A stretch of DNA of 64,000 nucleotides. It comes from Ehretia macrophylla. Lineage: Eukaryota; Streptophyta; Magnoliopsida; Boraginales; Ehretiaceae. Under the pieces are notes generated by a model. It saw only the letters and a list, made by a program, of their open reading frames with translations. It did not search any database and was not told the DNA's origin. The number at the start of each line of letters is the position of its first letter. Position 1 is the stretch's first letter. The translations under genes and the position numbers were made by a program. The stretch covers positions 48,717,351 to 48,781,350 of the forward strand of contig CM075782.1 in the NCBI GenBank assembly GCA_037974665.1, in the 5' to 3' direction. Shown here one piece after another: positions 20,626 to 31,596 of the stretch.

Positions 20626-22548
20626 ACGGTTATGTTTATATTTAATCTTATTTTTAATACTATAATAATAAAAGGGAAATCCTATCATATTATACAAGTC
20701 ATTCACATTACTACTCTTAATTTCTAAAGTATACCAAATATGTTATTCTCATTCTCAAGTTTATTCCATTCATTGGCTCATTACAATCCTGTCCAAATTC
20801 ATTTCAGTGTTCAATCGCTACCTAAGTTTCCAATGTTGCGTTAGCACCCTTGGTTTAGCCATCCACACATTCTCGCATGTACATGCACAGATTACAATTT
20901 TATTACGGAAACATACAATAAGAATTCATAAGTTAATTTAACATAAACTGTAATTAATGGTTGTATATACAAATTCCATATTAATCAGATGTGTGGATTT
21001 TATAATTAGAACGTCACAAGAATCTGAACCTTGAAATCTAAGATCATGTGCCACTAAATATCTATTTTGTCCAGTTTTTTTGATATTTAAAAGCGTTTTC
21101 AGTGAGTTTAAAAGTTAAAATAAACTTGTTTAACTCATTATTTAAAAAACTTTTAAGTAAAAGCAAAAGCTAAAAAAAGATAAAAAAATTTCGAGAAGTT
21201 ATTTTGACATCATGCAAGAAATTATTTTTTTTTTTTTCTAATTAAAAAATATTCCTTCATATTTTTTTAAGCCCAATATTACTCTCAAAATTTTTAAAAA
21301 TTCTACATACACCAAACAATCAACATTTTTTGTTCAACCGCACTTTAACTAAAACTCTACAGTTAAAAATTCTACAACTGAAATTTCACAATTAGACCAA
21401 ACATCAGTCAATTTATTTCTTATGAGATCCTGATTATGGGAATCCATACTATATATCGGTCCGAATCCAATCGACCTGGGTGGGGAAAGGGCACGAGCAA
21501 ATGGGTATGTTCTCGACATCTGATGAGTACAACACATCAAGTATAGAACTTTGTCTACTACTATTTACATCATAAAATTACTTTACACATACGTTTAATA
21601 TTTGACTAATATTACTTACGTGGAGGTCACATCTAGAAAAGGAAAATTGCAATATTACCATTAGCGACCTTTGTGACAAAAATCGTGAAGATAATATTTC
21701 GAAGCAAATTCTAAGGAAAATAGCTACAAAGAATTTCCATGTTGGCGATATTATTGGTGAGCAACTTGTTTTGATCTTCATTTATTATCTATTTTTCTAC
21801 TAATCTGCCTTTTATCTATTGCAAGAATTATATCTTTTTCTCTTGGTGGACTAATTAATTTATTTTCCATTCTCTTCAATTTATCTTCAAAAATTGAAGT
21901 GATGGACGTGTAACCCCTATATATCTAAAGCCACTGTCCGAAATTTGTAATTTTTTTGCTCTCATGATATTAGGTTCCTTGAAGATTAATTTGAGAATAA
22001 AATACTCAAACATGGCCATTGGAGTTTTCCCACGTTAATTAGCTACACTTTTCCTAATCTGTACATGACATTATGGAAAAAGGTAATACTTTATGTTACC
22101 TCTTCCCCTTTTTATCACTATTTTAAATGATAAAAATTTATATATTAATTTTAAATCTGTCTTATATATAGTAAAAAATCTATTATATAAAATAGTAAGA
22201 GTTGATATACGGTGTCGCTTGGCAAGGGCGGATGCACATTGGCAAATTTTTTTTAAATATAATGATATTTTAAGGTAATTTTAATCTGAAATACTAATCA
22301 GTCTCCACCAAAAAAAATAAAAAATTATATATGATTATATATATATTATAGCCCACACTGAAAAGATATCATGGATCCGTCCTACCTATTGGTAGCTAGG
22401 TGATTGCCTATTTATATGCATGCATGGGATGTATTGATTGTTTTACCAAAAGAATGGTGAGGGATGATCAAGACCTTATATCCAACCTTACCTTTCATCT
22501 TCTATAAAAGACTGATCATTTCACAACTTGAATTCGTGGCCTCGAGTT
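20626..22548. other. Non-coding module remainder, unit A3
   Basis: Has a block around 20830-21040 related to 35460-35700 and 37100-37440, a poly-purine/poly-T MITE-like stretch (21060-21400) and a block near 21400-21520 related to 650-720. Apart from the exon-like piece at 21606-21765, nothing coding is seen. Confidence 0.5.
21606..21765 (+). other. Exon-like open segment with splice donor, unit A3
   Basis: An open plus-strand frame reads ITISDLCDKNREDNISKQ, then ILRKIATKNFHVGDIIG, then G|GTGAGC. Copy B (about 59186-59333) keeps the frame with two silent changes, plus one codon changed to Glu. Relatives in A1 (~1400) and C (~34000) are broken. No family recognised; it could be a relic exon of the ancestral tandem unit. 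Confidence 0.35.
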
Positions 22549-23085
22549 GGAAAGAGAGGACTTGCATGACAAAGAAGTGTGTATCAACTTAGCAAGGATG
22601 ATTGCCTGAAAATCGACCGACAAGGGAATTATACTTTACTAGTACTCCATCGGAGGGAATGCAGGCAAGTTACCCTTGGCTAGTAAACAACACTCTTCTC
22701 ATCATGTAAGGCCTCCTTTCTTTTCCCTTTTCGCATACTTCTTTAGTGGGATGTGATGCTTACAATTGTTATTTGATTCTCTATTTATGGCCAAGTCTTC
22801 AGATGAGATACATCATCTAAGTTATCGATCCTTAGTCAAATTGCCTCATCCATAACACTTGTTTTCTTCCCTAGCTAGATCTCTTGCATGCATAATGCAG
22901 CTGCCCATGCACTTGCCATGCAGGAATAAATTCCTTTCAAAGAAGGAATATAATACATTGACTTTCGTATTGGATGGAATGTCAAACAATTCAAATCTGG
23001 GGAAACTTCTGGTTCTAACTAGCAAGCAGCATCAAGAAACAAGTGACAAGGATTCCAACTGATCAACTTACTTGGCTTCTGTCTC
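22549..23085 (+). repeat. Ancestral module F/G, unit A3
   Basis: Module F (22549-22860) has TATTTATGG instead of TATTTATAG. Module G (22885-23085) carries a small insertion repeating the CATGCA-containing segment. This unit gives the uninterrupted sequence for the insertion site at 60324. Confidence 0.6.
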
Positions 23086-23098
23086 CAAGGCACAGTAT

Positions 23099-23305
23099 GA
23101 TCTAGTGGTAGTGGGGTGAAATCACTTTTGCGAGGTTATAGGTTCGACACTTCCCACTATTCTAGAGTTCTGCCTTTTACTAACGTGGTGCATGTGTGGG
23201 GGCACACCACTGCACCTAGGGCTTTATCAATTGGTGATCGGATTTCGTTAGATAATCCGATAATTGGACTTTGCCATCTGAATTCTCATGTCATCTAAAA
23301 AAAAC
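23099..23305 (+). mobile_element. tRNA-derived SINE
   Basis: A box-A-like TCTAGTGGTAGTGG at about 23101-23114 and a box-B GGTTCGACAC at 23141-23150, about 30 bp apart, mark an internal pol III promoter. The body of ~200 bp ends in an A-run (about 23297-23304). No clear target duplication was confirmed. Box B departs from GGTTCGANTCC at its end, as is common in plant SINEs. Confidence 0.65.
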
Positions 23306-23759
23306 TTCGCCTCTCATTTTAGTTAGGTACAAATGAGCTAAGACACAATTTTCTCAGATAGTGCCAGTAATTAAGCATTGTGTTTAACTAATTCGAACTA
23401 TACATCTTTCAAAATTAGTCATGTATCCCAGATTTTAAACCCTGATATAAGCCCAAAGAATTTCTAAGGTATTCCTGGTCATTAAAGAAAAAAATTTACT
23501 TGGCCTCTATCCTACTTAAGTATGACTTGCCGCTTATATGTTTTCAGCATTGCATTAGTTCCTGCAGCTTAGCCATCCAACTGAATCTGGAATGTACATG
23601 CATTGATTTAACGGAATTCCCAAGAAAACATACAATAACATGATATGAAAAAAGAAAAAAAAAATGTAATTTTACCTGTAAACTAGATAATTTTTAATAT
23701 TGAATCTTACATGTGAACGTAATTTTACAAATGGATAGCAATAATTTTACCATTGATGA
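23306..23759. other. Non-coding spacer
   Basis: Contains a second, diverged ACTTGGCCTCTATCC segment near 23500 and a block near 23540-23640 related to 20830. No gene. Confidence 0.5.
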
Positions 23760-23975
23760 TGACTACACACCACGGAAGGACAAATAAATAGGTCAGAATG
23801 ATCGTTGATGTCTAACGTCTATAATAAAAGTCGCAGCAAACAAGAAAAGAGAGAAGCAACGGAATCAATTCAATTCAATACACATGATGAAGAAGTCTTA
23901 AATTTATCTATAAGTGTAATTTATATCATAGATTTTATCTGCTTTCATTTACGATGGAGTAATTGTATTGTATTG
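23760..23975 (+). repeat. Start of diverged copy C (block D)
   Basis: Resembles 1090-1290, including TCTATAATAAAAGTCGCAGC. The continuation is at 33871, beyond the TRIM and Tekay insertions. Confidence 0.65.
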
Positions 23976-24262
23976 TAAGAGTTTATGATTTTTCTATGTG
24001 GGACAAGTGCATACACATGTGGAAGATTAAAAGTGCGTGGACTATGCACACGCGAAATATTGAAGACAAGTGGACCTGATTTGAGATTGGTCGCACTCGA
24101 AAGATAAATGAGACTAGACCATAGGCCTAGCTCTAGTACCATGTTAAAAAGTCTAAGGTTTCATCTTAAAACCAATTGGTGTCAAGTGGAGTACCCCATG
24201 ATCTTATTAAGTGGTCTAAGAATTTATAATTTTTCTATGTAGAACAAGTGCATATTCTAACA
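23976..24262 (-). mobile_element. Truncated TRIM element
   Basis: One complete 121-bp LTR (24142-24262; TGTTA...TAACA) on the minus strand abuts a primer site TGGTACTAGAGC (24130-24141), two mismatches from the tRNA-Met complement. Only the last ~38 bp of the other LTR remain (23976-24013). The ~115-bp interior has no coding capacity, as expected for a terminal-repeat retrotransposon in miniature. Confidence 0.7.
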
Positions 24263-24366
24263 AGATGTCAATCGGATATTGTATTTTGGCCGCCCACTTG
24301 CACATATGACCGGTAGGTCAGAATTCTTCGGCCTTGAATGAGTTCAATCATATAATAGTTTCAGGG

Positions 24367-26659
24367 TGTCACGCCCCGACCCGACCCCGCAAAAGGCCAA
24401 GCCCAGACCCGACACACGGATGGAGTCTCCTCTGTACCGTGGACGATCCGAAAACCCTACATTCAAAATAATACTTGCGAAAGCCATAATATCCATTGAA
24501 ACAAGCCAACCTTCTTTTAAAACATACCTCTTCTTATTAACCAACTTTGCAACCCAAAAATGATATGCATACTACACAAGTATTTATGCCACTAAACTAT
24601 TAACCATTAGCATGCATTTCCTTACTAGTCACATGAGTATATGTTTACAACATTACAACCTTTAATCCTTTACAACATAAGACCATTTAGGCCTCAGAAT
24701 AGATACTACATACAAGGCTACAAGCCTCAAAATAAAGCGTCATCCAAGCAATATAAATATCAAGCAAGGCTCGCACAAAAGTCTGGCAACCAACCACCAA
24801 CTAAGCAAAGAGTGCTATCAAGGAAACACCTCCACTTGCTCCTCCTCCTCAATTACCTCAAGAGGATCAGCTTCAACTACTCCTGTAAAAATATGGTATA
24901 GAAAGGAATGAGCAAAAACTATTGCTCAGCGAGGGCAAATGGTCTCAAGGACGGAGATGAGAGGAGTATGCAATGTAATTAGTCAAGCAATTCATACAAA
25001 TATCATATAGAGATACAAGCAAAGCCATCAATAAAGCAAGACAAGCATTAAAACTATAAACACTCATTCAAAGGATACGATTCACTTTTCACGAACAACT
25101 TTCAATCACGAATTCGATGACGACGCGCCGGCCCAAACCACCTTATAACACCAGTTTGGAATACCTCGGAAGTATCCATCAATTCTACGACCCAAATCTC
25201 CCTAGGAGGCAACCCAAGCGAGAAAGGGAATAGGACACGGAGCTAGGGCAACCAACACTGGCAACCCGAGGCTACCCAAAAAGGCCCATCACACCGCCCT
25301 GACTCTATGAATGCAATACAATATACAATGCAACAATCGCGCAATAAAGCCACACGTGGGAGAATAACAAAGTAGGTTACTCTCGCACGCAATAGCAACA
25401 GTTGATAACCATTCCAATCAAAATCAACTCTAATAAGCATATCAAGCTATTTTAAACATTCTATAGGCATAATATCAAGATAACAAGCAAAATCACAAAT
25501 CGGCCCCAACTATCAAAACGCTACGATTTCCAAACGAGCTACAAGTTCTGGAAACCGACTTCACCAATCCTTCTAGGTCACTATAAGGCACGTCTAAAGA
25601 TCCCGAAACCCTACTTTACCCTAGAATTCACGCAAAGCCCCGATTTCCCCCTTTGCTCGTTTGAACTACAACTATACTAACTAAACACCCAACCAACGCC
25701 ATAATCGCACCAAAAGTGCTTCCATGGCCTCCCGAAACAATGCCATCACGCAAAACGAGAAAATGCTAAACTCGACCTAAACGACCCCGACTTTCACCAA
25801 TGTATATTTCTCATTTTTTCCATTACGCAACCTAAACAAACCATGCATTTAGACATTCTAGCAAATCTAGCATCTTTCTACATCAACAGAAAGCATAACA
25901 ACGCAACTTCATCGTTTCAAGGGTTTACTATTCACATATTACTATTCAACTATCAACTTAATATTGCAATCTCAACATTCAACAGTTGAAAATGTTAAAA
26001 AGCTATAAATACACGTTCTACAATTATCAAGGAATATTCTTTAAGCATTAAAACGATTAAAACAACAATCTACGGATAAAATCTAAAAATTACAAAGTTG
26101 ATAAACATGTTATTCAAATGCGCAAATAACGTGCTTCCCTCACGTTAGGCACTATTAGTTGCTAAGAAAACCTTGCTGGATGCCTCGGTAACAACCCCGC
26201 ACGAGCTCACGCGAAGATTGAACGTTTGGAAGGTTGAATTTTTTTTTTCTTTTCCCTCTTGGTTTCGGCCTGCTTGTTGTTCTGTTTTTAGCTTTTATTT
26301 TTATTTTTTATTTTGCATTGTTTTAGCTTATTTAAGGTGACAACTAGGTCAAAGGTCAGGGCTTCTTGGTCAACTAACTTAAAATTGGTCAAATTGTCTT
26401 ATTTTTATGCATTTCAAGCTAAAATAACTATCACCAAAATTAATTCTAGCTAACAACAAATAAAACATAAATTTAAGACACCAAAATACTAGTTTCACTA
26501 TTTGTTGAGGACTAAAAGTCACCCTCTAACTATCGCTCTCAAAATGCAATGCTTTTTGCGACAATAAAGAAATAACAATTAAATTTCATAGAATCTAAGA
26601 AAATATAATTTTCAAAATAATAAACAAGAAAATTCCACATTCCGGGCTCGGGTATTACA
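24367..26659 (-). repeat. 3' LTR of Tekay-like element
   Basis: 2293 bp, bounded TGTCAC...ATTACA on the plus strand. Confidence 0.93.
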
Positions 26660-26670
26660 CCCTCTACCCC
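26660..26670 (-). other. Polypurine tract of Tekay-like element
   Basis: The minus strand reads GGGGTAGAGGG between the TAA stop of pol and the LTR. Confidence 0.85.
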
Positions 26671-27384
26671 TTAAAACAATTGCGCCCACGCAATTCTTAC
26701 CTGGTCAACAAACAACTCCGGATACTGATTCCGAACTTGGTCCTCTCTTTCCCAAGTCTCTTCCTCAAACCCATGATGATTCCACAGAACCTTTACTAAC
26801 GGAATACTCTTTCTGTAAAGCTCCTGAATTTTCCGATCCACAATTCGAATCAGTTTTTCCTCATAAGACAAATTTTTCTCAATCTGCAAAGGCTCTGGTT
26901 CAAGTACATGTGAAGGGTCTGGATGGTATTTTCTTAACATTGACACCTGGAACACATCGTGCAGTCTCGACAAGCTCGGAGGCAAAGCTAACCGGTAAGC
27001 CAAAGGACCCACCTTTTCGGTGATCTCATACGGACCCACATACCTGGGACTAAGTTTCCCGCTCTTACCGTGCCGAATCAATCCCTTTCTAGGAGAAATC
27101 TTAAGAAACACCCAATCTCCCAAAGCAAATTCAAGATCCCGACGGTGTTTATCTGCATAACTCTTCTGACGACTCTGAGCTGTAAGCATACGCTGGCGAA
27201 TAAGGTGAACATTATCTACCATCTTAATCATCTCAGGTAACACAGTCGGATCAACTATTCTCATCTCTCCAACCTCTTCCCAATACAATGGGGATCTGCA
27301 TTTACGACCGTACAATGCCTCGTAGGGAGCCATACCTATAGTTGATTGATAACTATTAATGTAGGCGAATTCCGCCAAAGGCAA
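26671..27384 (-). pseudogene. Integrase C-terminus and chromodomain (Tekay-like)
   Basis: 237 codons ending at a natural TAA next to the polypurine tract. It contains the ALYGRKCRSPLYW segment, the GPY module (SPRYVGPYEI, ~112-121) and, at ~175-225, a chromodomain-like sequence (LIRIVDRKIQEL, then VKVLWNHHGFEEETWERE) typical of Tekay chromoviruses, thought to guide integration to chromatin. It is preceded in frame by TAG at 27394-27396 replacing Trp. Confidence 0.9.
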
Positions 27385-27393
27385 AAACTTCTC

Positions 27394-27882
27394 CTAATTC
27401 TTCCCAAAGTCTAACACATATGCTCGAAGCATGTCTTTTAAGATCCTGATAGTTCTCTCAGACTGGCTATCAGTTTTTGGATGATATGCAGTACTGAAGC
27501 TCAATTTAGTTCCAATGGCCTCTTGCAACTTCTGCCAAAAACGAGATCTGAATCTGGGATCTTTATCTGACACTATACTCTGTGGCACACCATGCAGTCT
27601 CACAATATTAGCAACATAAAGCTCAGCTAATTTATCAAGGCTATCCTGTTTGTTTGCAGGAATAAAATGTGAAACTTTAGTCAATCGGTCCACAACAACC
27701 CAAACAGAATCACATCCTCTCGGAGATCTAGGAAGATCGGTCACAAGGTCCATTGTTATATGCACCCACTTCCATTGTGGAATCGACAACGGTTGCAGAT
27801 GCCCGGCTGGCCTCTGATGCTCAACTTTAACCCTCTGACAAGTCAAACATCTGGATACATACCCAGCAATCTCCCTCTTCAT
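27394..27882 (-). pseudogene. Integrase catalytic core (Tekay-like)
   Basis: 162 codons. The CLTC half of the zinc-binding HHCC motif (12-15) is followed by the catalytic Asp in ITMDLVTDLP (45), the second Asp in VSDKDPRF (106) and Glu in SQSERTI (142), so the DDE triad is intact. The usual DGQSE reads DSQSE. In-frame TAG codons lie on both sides. Confidence 0.9.
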
Positions 27883-27888
27883 ATTGTT

Positions 27889-28155
27889 CTACCAGAAGTG
27901 TTGTTTCAAATCTCTGTACATTTTAGTACTGCCCGGGTGAATCGTATACCTTGAATTATGTGCCTCAGACATAATCTCATTCTTCAAAGTCGGATCACTA
28001 GGAACACACACTCTGTCCCTAAATCTAAAGATACCATCTGCATGTAATTTAAACTCCGACTCTCCCTCTTTAGCTTTTTCTTGGATTTTCAAGATGTGAG
28101 GATCAGTCTTCTGAGCCTCTCTGATCTGTGCTAGCAATCCTGACTGAATCTGCAA
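27889..28155 (-). pseudogene. Integrase N-terminal zinc-binding part (Tekay-like)
   Basis: 88 codons with the His pair (AHNSRYTIHPG) of the HHCC finger, ending at a TAG (27889-27891) that replaces Trp. Same frame as its neighbours. Confidence 0.85.
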
Positions 28156-28164
28156 GCTAGCAAA

Positions 28165-28431
28165 TCAAATCCCTACCTCAGTAGCTTCTGGCTTCCATGA
28201 ACAAATTTCCTCCAAAGTCTCCCAATCCTTGATAATTAAACTTGCAATAGTAGCCTTCCGGCTCAAAGTATCTGCAACAACATTTGCCTTACTTGGCACG
28301 AAGTTTATAGAGCAATTGTAGCCACTTAATAGCTCTAGCCATTTTCGCTGCCTCATATTCAAATCCTTTTGTGAAAATAAATATTTGAGACTCTTGTGGT
28401 CAGTAAAAATTTCAAATCTGTTACCCCACAA
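28165..28431 (-). pseudogene. RNase H end (Tekay-like)
   Basis: 88 codons with [24 protein letters not shown] and [10 protein letters not shown], the C-terminal landmarks of Ty3/gypsy RNase H. It is bounded by in-frame TGA codons at 28441-28443 (before) and 28165-28167 (after). Confidence 0.88.
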
Positions 28432-28440
28432 GTAATAACG

Positions 28441-30234
28441 TCACTTCTTTAAAGAAAACACAACTGCAGCTAACTCCAGATCATGTGTAGGGTAATTGAC
28501 TTCATAAGGTTTCAACTTCCTAGAATCATACGCAATCACCTTACCATTCTGCATTAAAACGCAGCCCAAACCTTCTTTAGATGCATCACTGTAGACAACA
28601 AAGTTTTCTGTACCCTCAGGTAAAGCTAGTATAGGAGCTGTAGTTAGTCTCTTTTTCAATTCTTGGAAACTGGATTCACATTTAGCATCCCAGTTGTAAG
28701 TAACTTTCTTTCGAGTCAACTGCCTTAAAGGTCCAGAGATTTTGAAAAAGTCTTTAACAAATCTCCGATAGTAACCTGCCAAACCCAAAAAACTCCGAAT
28801 CTCTGACACCGTTTCAGGTCTCTTCCAAGATGAAACAACTTCAATCTTAGCTGGATCTACTGAAACTCCTTGATCTGAAATGATATGGCCTAGAAACGAT
28901 ATTTGATTCAACCAGAATTCACACTTGATGAATTTTGCAAAAACCTTGTTTTCTTGCAAAGTCTGGAGCACAATCTTCAAATGTTGTTCATGTTCAGCCT
29001 CGTTCTTAGAGTACACTAAAATGTCGTCAATAAAGATTACGACAAATTGATCAAGATAAGGTCGAAATACCCTCTGCATTAAGTCCATGAATGCGGCTGG
29101 TGCATTCGTCAATCCAAATGGTAACACAACAAATTCATAGTGGCCATATCTAGTCCTGAATGCCGTCTTTGGTATATCGTCACTCCGAATCCTAAGTTGA
29201 TAGTAACCCTGCCTCAAGTCAAATTTAGAGTAAACACTCCCACCCTGCAACTGGTCAAACAATTCTTCAATCAACAGTAAGGGGTATTTGTTCTTAATCG
29301 TGACTTGATTAAGTCCCCTGTAATCAATACATAACCGTAGCGTGCCGTCTTTCTTTCTCACAAACAACACAGGCGCACCCCACGGCGAAGAACTAGGTTG
29401 TATAAACCCTTTCTCAAGCAAGTTCTGAAGCTGAATTTTTAATTCCTGAAGTTCAGCCGATGTCATTCTATAAGGACTTCTAGAAATTGGCGTAGTGTCT
29501 GGCATAAGGTCAATCACAAATTCAATCTCCCTATCCGGTGGTAAACCCGGTAATTCCTCGGGAAATACACCAGGGAAGTCTTTAACAATCGGAACCTCAT
29601 TCAAATTCAACTTATCAGTAGGTTGATTGATCAGATAAGCTAAGTAAGCTTCACAACCTTTATTCAACAACTTAGAAGCCTTGATCGATAATAAAAGAGG
29701 AATTCGGACAGCCCTGCAATTCCCAGCAATCTCCAGTACCGGTAGGTCAGGAATCTGAAGATAAACAATCTTTGTTCTACAATCTAACTGAACATAGTAT
29801 TTCCCCAACCAATCCATTCCCAAAATGATTTCAAAGTCACGGAAGGGCAATATAATTAAATCAGCAGGAAATTTACGGTTCTCAATGCATATATCACAAG
29901 ATTTGTAAATAGACTCAGTAACAAATTTTGCACCCAAAGGCGTACTAACTTCAACTTCATGCGGCAGTTTATCAATGCAAACATTCACAGATCGTGCACA
30001 TGCAGGAGTTATAAACGAATGTGTAGCTCCGGGATCAATCAAAACTTTAACTGGCTGAGTATTGAGAAGAAATGTACTTTCCACTATAGCTGTAGTATCG
30101 GGTAGCTCCTCCGCATCTAGTGCAAAGACCCTAGCCTGTACCCTCTGTGCTGGACCTGCACCTGCAGCCCTATTATGCACACCTTGGCCTCCAGTACAGC
30201 CCTGAACATTCTTATACTTAGGGCAATCTCTCAC
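28441..30234 (-). pseudogene. Zinc knuckle 2, protease, RT and RNase H (Tekay-like)
   Basis: 597 open codons. The end of a CCHC knuckle is followed by retropepsin with [11 protein letters not shown] (65-75). RT spans ~240-450 with [21 protein letters not shown] and the FIDD catalytic motif (401-404). RNase H starts with YSDASKEG (548-555). Lengths and motif order are normal. A Trp-to-TGA change ends the segment. It is the best-preserved coding stretch in the window. Confidence 0.93.
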
Positions 30235-30279
30235 CCTATGGTCATCACTCCCACAACCAGTGCATTTACCACTCTTCCT

Positions 30280-31290
30280 CTAGCAATTAGCCTCAACGTG
30301 CCCCGATCGATTACAAAAGTTACACTGCTAATTTTGCCTTACAACAGTGTTTCCTGTAGGTGCAAGGGCTCTGGCAGTGGTAGGAACTATACCTCCCTGC
30401 TGAGGTCTAGTCACAGCTGGCCTAGCCTGAATCTGATGTTGTGGCTGATACGGACGTTGCTGAGGAACCTGTGCAGAAGTCTGATACTGCCTCGGCTGAC
30501 TCTGGCTGCTCTGGCCCAAGTATTGTTTCTTACTCGGCTGACTACTCGCAGCTATCATCTCAGCCTTCCGTTTCTCAAACTTAGAGGCTGCTTGAAATAC
30601 CTCGGGAAAAGTAGTGTAGGTCTGCCCAGTTAAATGTAGCTGTATATCCATCATCAGCCCATGAACAAACCTATGAATCATCCTCCTAGCTGGCCATACC
30701 AGCTCGGGCATATACCTCGACCAGCTGACAAACCTAGCCTCATACTGTGCAACAGTCATATTTCCCTGCTTCAGGGCCACAAACTCGTCTTCCCTCCTTT
30801 CCATAGCCATCTCGGGAATATACTTGTCCCGAAACTCACTCACAAAATCATCCCACAAATGCGGTACATCCTCACAGTCCCACCTCCTCCTGACAGTGTT
30901 CCACCACTGTTCGGCGTCACCCTCTAACAGGAATGCAGCACAATCTATTATTGCCTCATCAGTGTACCTCAAAGCAGCGAAAATTTTCTCAACATGATTA
31001 ATCCATCTCTCGGCTGCCTCATCATCCGGCTCTCCAAAGAACTTACCCGGCTTGTGCCTCAGGAATTTCTCTAACTGGTTATTCTCAACCCTGTACCCCT
31101 GTCCACCAGGATTAGCTTGATTTCCCTGGGGATTATTATTCCTGTCCTGCCTCTGCTCATGCAGTACCTGTGTAATCCGGTCAACTGCTGTGGTCCTAGT
31201 AGCCATAAACTGTTTAGACAACGGTTGCTGACCCTGTTTTGCTGCCTTTTCGTCTCCCCCTTGACCTTGAATACCACGACGTGGCGGCAT
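30280..31290 (-). pseudogene. Gag of Tekay-like element
   Basis: 320 codons from an ATG at 31290 with MPPRRG, then the capsid core (FFGEPDDEAAERWINHVEKI and EGDAEQWWNTVRRRW) and a Q/P-rich tail. A TAG at 30328-30330 stops it. The same frame continues into a CCHC knuckle (CNFCNRSGHVEANC) and a second TAG at 30280-30282, then joins the pol frame. Gag and pol were therefore one reading frame without a shift. Confidence 0.9.
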
Positions 31291-31576
31291 AGTGACAACT
31301 CACAATAGCTAGCAGCATATAAAGGCAGTTTATAGACAGAAATATAGCACATAAGATTAGATAACACTCAAATCAATATCAATCAAATATCCTATCACAC
31401 AATTCACATAAAACAAGATTGACATGCCAACCATTTCACTTAACCACATAAGCACTCAAGTTCACATAATCATGCTATAGCACTTTTCACTTAACAATCA
31501 CACAATAACACTTTAGCATGTTAGACCTTTACCCCACAGATCGAGAAACATATCCCGGCTCATGCAAGACTATCAT

Positions 31577-31588
31577 GCTCTAATACCA
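31577..31588 (-). other. Primer-binding site (tRNA-Met type), Tekay-like
   Basis: The minus strand reads TGGTATTAGAGC, one mismatch from the initiator tRNA-Met complement, 8 bases inside the 5' LTR. Confidence 0.8.
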
Positions 31589-31596
31589 CCTAAAGA

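Larger units (their letters stand above)
1..22753 (+). repeat. Copy A of a large direct duplication
   Basis: Base 1 aligns with 37437 and base 22753 with 60324. The alignment is collinear throughout with a few percent of substitutions and small indels by eye. The MITE, CACTA element, Helitron end, Tat element, nested solo LTR and AAT/ATT tract are all shared at identical sites, so they predate the duplication. The left boundary is outside the window. The right limit given here is only where copy B is broken by a retrotransposon; copy A itself continues. The offset grows from 37436 to 37571 because of indels, mostly in the simple-repeat tract. Confidence 0.95.

Noticed and set aside
23101..23170. 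Possible functional tRNA gene
   Set aside because: Box A and box B are present, but no cloverleaf or discriminator end follows; the layout is that of a SINE.
24641..24901. 86-codon frame repeated at 31871-32131
   Set aside because: It lies in both LTRs of the Tekay-like element and has no known domain; LTR identity explains its repetition.
30175..30633. 152-codon plus-strand frame opposite the gag/pol join
   Set aside because: Shadow of the minus-strand gag-pol frame.
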